Assembly: GCA_033439265.1 (NCBI GenBank)
Contig: JAVTVX010000030.1
Span: forward strand, 2,606,501-2,670,500
Length of the DNA stretch: 64,000 nucleotides
Direction of reading: 5' to 3'
Source of the DNA: Dillenia suffruticosa
Lineage: Eukaryota > Streptophyta > Magnoliopsida > Dilleniales > Dilleniaceae
The notes beneath the pieces are model-generated. The model searched no databases. It was not told the DNA's origin and was given only the letters and a program-made list of their open reading frames with translations. The translations under genes were made by a program, and so were the position numbers. Below, piece by piece: positions 58,501-64,000 of the stretch. Within the stretch, counting starts at the first letter, position 1. Each line of letters starts with the position of its first letter.

Positions 58501-59544
58501 CTCACAGAAGCCCACTCACTTTGTTCATCATCACACCACAAATAGGTGACTCATTAAATCACTCATTCAACCTGAATAGCTTTACATATACCAAAAAAGT
58601 CGTGATTGAGTATGTTCCGATATGATTTCATCAGTTGAAAAGTTCTCATGGACTACCATTTGCTCCAAAATGACCAAAGAGATCATGCTACATTGTATTC
58701 AATATTTTAACTTAGGTTTATGACTCTTTTTGATACATCTGCAACTACTCCCCTGACCTAACCATAAGACATGTATACAAAAGAGTACATGCCAATAGGA
58801 CAAACCGAAATGATCAAATCTAATATGGCATAGTTTCATTAGTCATTTGGATGAAGGGAATCTTTTAACTTTGTTGCACTGTAAAATCTTGCCATGTTGG
58901 ATTTGGTCACTTTACATCTACACTCTTCCGGTCAAAATGATATTAGTCTGCATAAAAAATTGTCTGTTTTTCTCACCATAACCAAAATAATCATATTTAT
59001 GCAACTGAAATTCCGGGCGCTCCTCTTCCTCATGTTGCTCCGAACCACAAACCTCAGCCTGAAATCCCCAGAAAATCAAATCATTTCATTTCCAATTGAC
59101 ACTCATTTCATCAATCAAGTATCAGTAAAGTTTGAAAGAACCCAAACCTCTCCTTCCGAAATGAAGTAAATCCCATCTCCAGTTTCTCCTTCTCTAACAA
59201 CATACTCCCCGCGATCTTCAAAATTCAACACAAAAACACCAAAAAAAAAAAAAAAAAGCACACTCAACTATACAACTCAAAAACACGAAATGGTCCATGA
59301 GAGACTGAAATTCAAAGGTATGAATTGAGAAATTTTTATGGTTTACCGTAGTGCTTAACAGTGACGACTTGGGCGATTCGCCTGAGAGAGGAGCTGGGGA
59401 GTCTCTGAAGGAGTGGAACACCGCTGAGGAATTCAACAGCTGAAAAGAATTGAAGGAATTTGAGAGATTGTAAAATGAGGAAATCAAATTCAAAATTTAG
59501 GATATTGTATGGGTTTGGATAACATTACCATCTTCTGAATTCAT
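51435..59544 (-). CDS. Peroxisomal acyl-CoA thioesterase II with N-terminal cyclic-nucleotide-binding-like domain
   Basis: Hydrolyses fatty acyl-CoAs to free acids and CoA; a TesB/ACOT8-type double hotdog enzyme acting in peroxisomes. Seventeen exons join in frame to 422 residues: 59529-59544, 59347-59439, 59148-59215, 58977-59058, 58380-58426, 58193-58297, 57752-57829, 57507-57594, 55099-55211, 54684-54746, 54548-54603, 53538-53642, 53330-53386, 52722-52823, 51739-51787, 51595-51663, 51435-51512. Residues 1 to about 125 form a cNMP-binding-like domain ([19 protein letters not shown]). The first hotdog has [20 protein letters not shown]. The second has [33 protein letters not shown] and [11 protein letters not shown]; the conserved Asp and Gln match the TesB catalytic residues by position in the motifs. 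The protein ends SKL, a PTS1 peroxisomal signal. Exons 11 and 15 need GC donors; all other borders are GT-AG. Length fits plant homologues (Arabidopsis At1g01710, from memory). Confidence 0.95.
51856..51880. repeat. (GA)n microsatellite in a thioesterase intron
   Basis: Short pure GA run within the intron upstream of exon 15. Confidence 0.85.
52457..52532. repeat. (TC)n microsatellite, 76 bp, with a short CG interruption
   Basis: Long TC run interrupted by GCTCGC near 52513-52518, within intron 14 of the thioesterase gene. Confidence 0.95.
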
Positions 59545-59644
59545 TCTTCAAAACTTCAAGATTGTGCTTTCAATTCCAACTTGTTTGTGTATAGGCTTTT
59601 TTGTTTTCTTCACAGAAGAAAGACTTTCAAATTTCTTATTTAAC

Positions 59645-59646
<2 letters not shown>

Positions 59647-59685
<39 letters not shown>
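59647..59685. repeat. (GA)n microsatellite upstream of the thioesterase start
   Basis: Lies about 100 bp upstream of the ATG (minus strand), read there as (TC)n, so probably in the 5' UTR or core promoter. Confidence 0.95.
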
Positions 59686-59688
<3 letters not shown>

Positions 59689-59689
59689 G

Positions 59690-62600
59690 GTGGGAGGGAG
59701 AGATGCAACGGATATGCGACTGAAATTAACGTATGTACCGAACTACAAAAATACTAAGTCTTTAGATTCAGCGGCTGAAAAGTGGTTTTTCTAAATAAAT
59801 TCCTCGGATTTGAATCTCCTAAATGGGAAAATAGGCAACAGAATTAAGTAATTATCGGATACCTTTTGATTTATGTTAAAAAAATAAAAAATTTAATTAA
59901 AATAATTTATAAAATTAATTTATAATAAAAACTTTAGTTTGAGTTTTTTTTTTTTTTAACTAAAAAATATATAAAAATATTTTATTTTATTTTATTTTTT
60001 AAATTGAAATAAAATAGGTATATTTAATGAGAATTATTTGTTAAATTAAACATTTTGGAGTGATTATATATTTTTAAAATTATTTACTATATTATATTAG
60101 TATATCTATTTTGCCTATTACTTGAAAAAATAAAATTTGTCGTTTGAGATATATTTTAGATTTGATATCTTTAATATTTTAATTTAAAATATTTTTTAAT
60201 AAATAGAAAGAGTTGTAACCCTAGAAACACAAAACAAGTGGGGAGTGGGTCTGGTGGGGTATAAGATGTGAACATGGGGAAAGGAAGATGATTTTGATAA
60301 TTATATAAAGTTATGACAAGTTTGTTAAGTATGAACGGCAGGAGAAGTCTTGTTAAGCGAGATTTTTTAAAATTTCTTTAACAAAAAAGAGTTTTTTTTC
60401 ATGAAAAAAAATTTTAAAAATAATTTTTAAGTAAAAGCTCTTGCGATGAGCTTTTACTTCTCATTTTTTTAATACTCCAGATTTTCTAAAAATTTATATT
60501 TTTTTATTTTATTTATACTCTCACATAATTGTTTTTATTCCATTAATATTCTTATTTAAATGATACAAAATTTTAAATATATCAATTAATTTTTAATTTT
60601 AAACTTTATTTCAAAAGTAAAAAAGAAAAAAAGAAATTAACCACTTTATTTTAAAAGTAAAAAAACCAAACAATTTTTAACTTTTTTAAAAAGTAATTAA
60701 TTTTTACTTCTCCTTAAAAAGAAAAAATAAGCCGAAAAAAAGTCCTATCAAACGGCACTAAGAAAATAATTATACACCTATCATTTCATATGCATGCATC
60801 CTATTTTCCCTTTTTTTAAGTTTTTTAACTTTCTGCCTAATAAGAAAATTAGGGTTTATTGATGGCATAAAATTACTTAATTCCAAGTTCATGTTTATGA
60901 GTATGTTGATATTCTTTATATATATATGTAAATCACTTATATCTGATAATCATATTGATTTCGAAAGATATTAATATTCAGTCATTAGATTGATTATGTA
61001 TTGATAAAGTCTGTTGATATTACAACGCTTCCCTTTTAAAGACATTTGGAATTCCCTATTTATGGTTGAGGGGAGAGAGGGACTGTGACAGAGGAAAACA
61101 CAATATGAATGGATATGATATTATTTGTATTGACTCTTGAAATTTATTATAAAAAAAAAGTTATTAAGAAAACAAAGAAAAAAATTTTTCTTTTATTTTT
61201 CTTTTAATTGTTATGCAAAATAATAAATTTAAGAGATTTTTTTCATCAAAATAAATTTACGTGATCACAAGTTATAAAAATTTGTATTAAGCGATAAAAA
61301 CTATAATGTTAAATATTCTTAAAATAGTAAAAAAATTAATCCAATTGTATTTATCATTGAAACACTAAAAAGGATCGTATCATATTCGATTTCGATGCAT
61401 CTTAACTTTTATCGTACTTAAAAATTTTTCATAATTTTAAAATCTAGCACCAATGACTATTTGTCGAGACTAAAAAGTATCCAAGCGGTGATCGGTTAAA
61501 ATGGAGTTTAGGAATGAAATTTTCAAATTATGAGATTTATGAAATTCAAATAAAAATATGGATTTTTGAAACTCATTTTTAAAATTTTTTATTTCAAATC
61601 AAATTCTGATTTTTGATTGCGAACCAAGCACCCTTAATGTAATTTATAATAGATGTCAAAATAATTTATTAAATTAATATAATAAATATACAATACTGTC
61701 ATTATGCCCATGAGAAAAGAATAATTTATTTAATTAATATAATAATGTATTTGTGTTGGTAATACAACCTAGGTAGACACTCGTAGAGGAATAATAATGT
61801 AGAAATGTTAAAACTAAAGTCAAATATAAAAAATAGATAATATTCATTCGAGCGTTAACTTTGATTTCATAATAAAAATATAAAATATATATAAATAAAT
61901 ATAATTGTAATACCATATTAAAGAATATTAGAAGTAATATAAAAAATAATTTAAACTCTAATATTCCATTATTTCAATGAATAATTATAATATATTGAGT
62001 TTATATAAAAAAATCCATTGTTACAAATATAAAAATAGTTATTATAAATATAAAAATAAGAAAAATCAAATCAATAATTGATTTAATTTTGGTATATAAT
62101 ATATTTTTTAATATTTTCTCAAATTCAATGTGATATAATAAAAATCATTTGAATTTGAAAGAGAATCTGACTAGAGAATTTAAAATTCTGGGGTGTTTTT
62201 GCAACCATTATGCTAGCTCTGGGTTCTAACTCTAGTTCTGCCTCTAGCTTTGAGCTTTGGCTCTTGGCTCCGGGCTTAGACAAGCTCAAGATTTGGCTTT
62301 TGACTCCGGCTCTTCACTCTGACACTAGCGTTGGTTTTAACTCTGTTTGATCTCATTCCAATATTGGTTCCGGCTATTGGAGGCACGTGCATGTGTGTGA
62401 ATAACTCTTTTTTGCAAAGTAAATTATGATATTATATTAAAAATAAAATTGAATATAAGAAATAAATGAACATCAATTTGAATATAGTTACGATGTCATG
62501 ATAAAAATATATATATGTAATATGAAAAATAAACAAAATATAATTGTGATATCATATTAAATAATATTGGAAGCAATATAAAAATAATATGAACCCTAAT

Positions 62601-63750
62601 ACTCTATTGTTTTAATAAATAATTATAATTTATTAGATTCAAATAGAAAATCTATTATCACAAATATAGAAATAATTATTATAAATATAGAAATAGTTAT
62701 TAGAAATATAAAAATAGGAAAAATCAAATATATATCAAAATAAAATTAATAATTAAATTTATTTTATTATACAATATATTTTCTAACAAGAATAAAACAA
62801 TTTCGGTTTTTAATATGTGAGAGAGAAATTAATAATTAATTTGATTTTATTATATAATATATATTTTTTTAAGAAGGACAAGACCACTCCAACTGTGAAC
62901 CGCAGAGAATGAGAGAGAAGATGGAAAGTCAAGATGGGAAACAAAAGGAAAGCAAAGGTGCTAAGCAAGAGAACATGAGACATGGGAGCAATCGAAAGAC
63001 GCTAAACAAGATTCAAACTCACTCAGAAAAATTGGGGAGGGGGGCATGTGACCCCCTACGAGCCCCCCTGCCTCCCCCCCACCCCCTTTCCTTCTGTCAT
63101 TGGGAGCAAATCAATTTCAAACCAAATGAAAGAGAAACCTAAAGTTACCCTATTGTTATGACAAAGATGAGTCGACCGATTTTCCTGAGAGTCTTTGAAG
63201 CAATGAAACAAGAGAGAGGAACTCAATGACCGATTGAAGAGGAAGAAGTAGAAGAAGAAATTGATGGATTCAGACACGGAAAGTATTCAAGGTTTCATTT
63301 GTATTATGTATTTACAGGTATTTGACGATATTTTGTGAAAAAAGATTATAAAAGTGAGTTGTAGAATACTAAAACTTAAATTTGTATACGATAAAAACAG
63401 ATAGCAGAAGAATTTTACTGCTTAAAAGATCAATATAATTCAAATTAAATTTAATTAAATACAACGTGATTATCAGATATTAATAGTTTATATTCCCAAA
63501 ATAATAAAAATAACATATATTAAATAAATAATTTGTTATTTAATCAAATAATCGCAAGTGTAAAGTAGATGTATCACATATTTCATGAACTTCAAAGGGT
63601 TTCAAACTTAATTAATGAAAATTACTATATTAGTAATGAACGATTTTTTGATTTAATGACATTTTGATAGAGCTGTAGTGCTAGATTTAATCCAAACATG
63701 ATAGTTAAAGCTCCGCTGAAATAGGGTGTTATTTCGCAAATATGAGTAGG
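59690..63750. other. AT-rich intergenic region without a supported gene
   Basis: No coding frame of substance. It contains a duplicated AT-rich element (61.86-62.79 kb) with an odd GCTCT/GGCTCC-rich core, and a C-rich patch near 63050-63090. Confidence 0.55.
61860..62790. repeat. Duplicated AT-rich element flanking a GGCTCT-rich core
   Basis: About 61865-62115 and 62465-62790 are direct copies (TATAATTGT(A/G)AT(A/C), AAATATA(A/G)AAATA(G/A)TTATT blocks in order). Between them, 62210-62370 consists of diverged GCTCT/GGCTCC/GGTTCT units on the plus strand. The layout resembles two LTR-like ends around a short insert, but no TG..CA ends, tRNA primer site or target duplication was established. 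Confidence 0.6.
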
Positions 63751-63759
63751 AACATGGAA

Positions 63760-64000
63760 TACTAATAAGTAGAAAAAGCTTAACTATTCTGCCCATGTTT
63801 TCAGGAAATGTCATAGGGCAGCTAATACTAATAAACATAGGAGAATGGGTTTCAACTTAGAGATGAATTCAGGAAAATTTCTTAGGAGACTAAAGAACTA
63901 AGAACATCTTGTTGTGTGATAGAGAAATAAATAAATATAAAAATTCCACAATTGCAAGAATCGGAAAACAGATGTGGAAGAGTAGAGCAAGGGGCGAACA
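63760..64000. repeat. Dispersed repeat, copy 2 (runs off the window)
   Basis: Matches the 50690-51070 region downstream of the thioesterase gene in the same orientation, with TAGAAAAAGCTTAACTATTC, TTAGGAGACTAAAGAACTAA and GTGGAAGAGTAGAG blocks. The match reaches the last base, so it probably continues beyond the window. Confidence 0.85.

Overview
The window is nuclear DNA from a flowering plant, most likely a woody eudicot outside the Brassicaceae. The evidence is intron-rich genes with GT-AG (and two GC-AG) introns, AT-rich intergenic DNA, many CT/GA microsatellites, decayed LTR-copia and possible LINE sequence, and plant-specific proteins (an AT-hook AHL protein, a thylakoid bestrophin-like channel, an F-box/kelch SKIP4 protein). 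From memory, the AHL, VCCN1 and SKIP4 homologues lie close together in Arabidopsis (At3g613xx), so part of the order looks like conserved synteny. The species cannot be named from the sequence alone.

Layout. 2.7-8.9 kb: a five-exon AHL gene on the minus strand, with three separate intronic tandem duplications. 10-14.3 kb: AT-rich intergenic DNA. 14.3-15.1 kb: the decayed 3' end of a copia element. 15.05-25.18 kb: the most striking feature, a roughly 10 kb tandem array of 40 tRNA-Cys-derived elements, all on the minus strand, one per about 270 bp. The array has a four-unit higher-order repeat of about 1.06 kb. 26.1-29.2 kb: an unidentified three-exon conserved-looking plant gene (minus). 31.0-33.4 kb: a two-exon gene for a 61-residue protein (plus). 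34.9-38.1 kb: VCCN1-like bestrophin-family chloride channel (plus). 38.9-40.7 kb: a RIBD/PYRD (riboflavin deaminase/reductase) pseudogene that has lost its zinc-site exon. 41.3 kb: an intact tRNA-Val(CAC). 42.9-45.2 kb: a three-exon gene for a 168-residue unknown protein (plus). 46.3-48.0 kb: SKIP4 (minus). 51.4-59.5 kb: a 17-exon peroxisomal acyl-CoA thioesterase II with an N-terminal cyclic-nucleotide-binding-like domain (minus). 59.6-64 kb: AT-rich DNA with internal duplications; its last 250 bases repeat the sequence downstream of the thioesterase gene.

The protein genes are independent housekeeping or regulatory genes (transcriptional regulation, chloroplast ion balance, ubiquitin ligase substrate choice, fatty acyl-CoA hydrolysis). 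They do not form a pathway or cluster. The unusual system is the tRNA-Cys array. Only a few copies (chiefly at 16508, 19868, 20128 and 22224) keep a full cloverleaf, both internal Pol III promoter boxes and a downstream T-run. Many others carry changes expected from deamination of methylated cytosines: exchanges at the CHG site overlapping the anticodon (GCA to GTA or ACA) and at the CpG of the T-loop. This suggests, but does not prove, a silenced, methylated tRNA gene array. No gene was recognised that would form a novel protein system.
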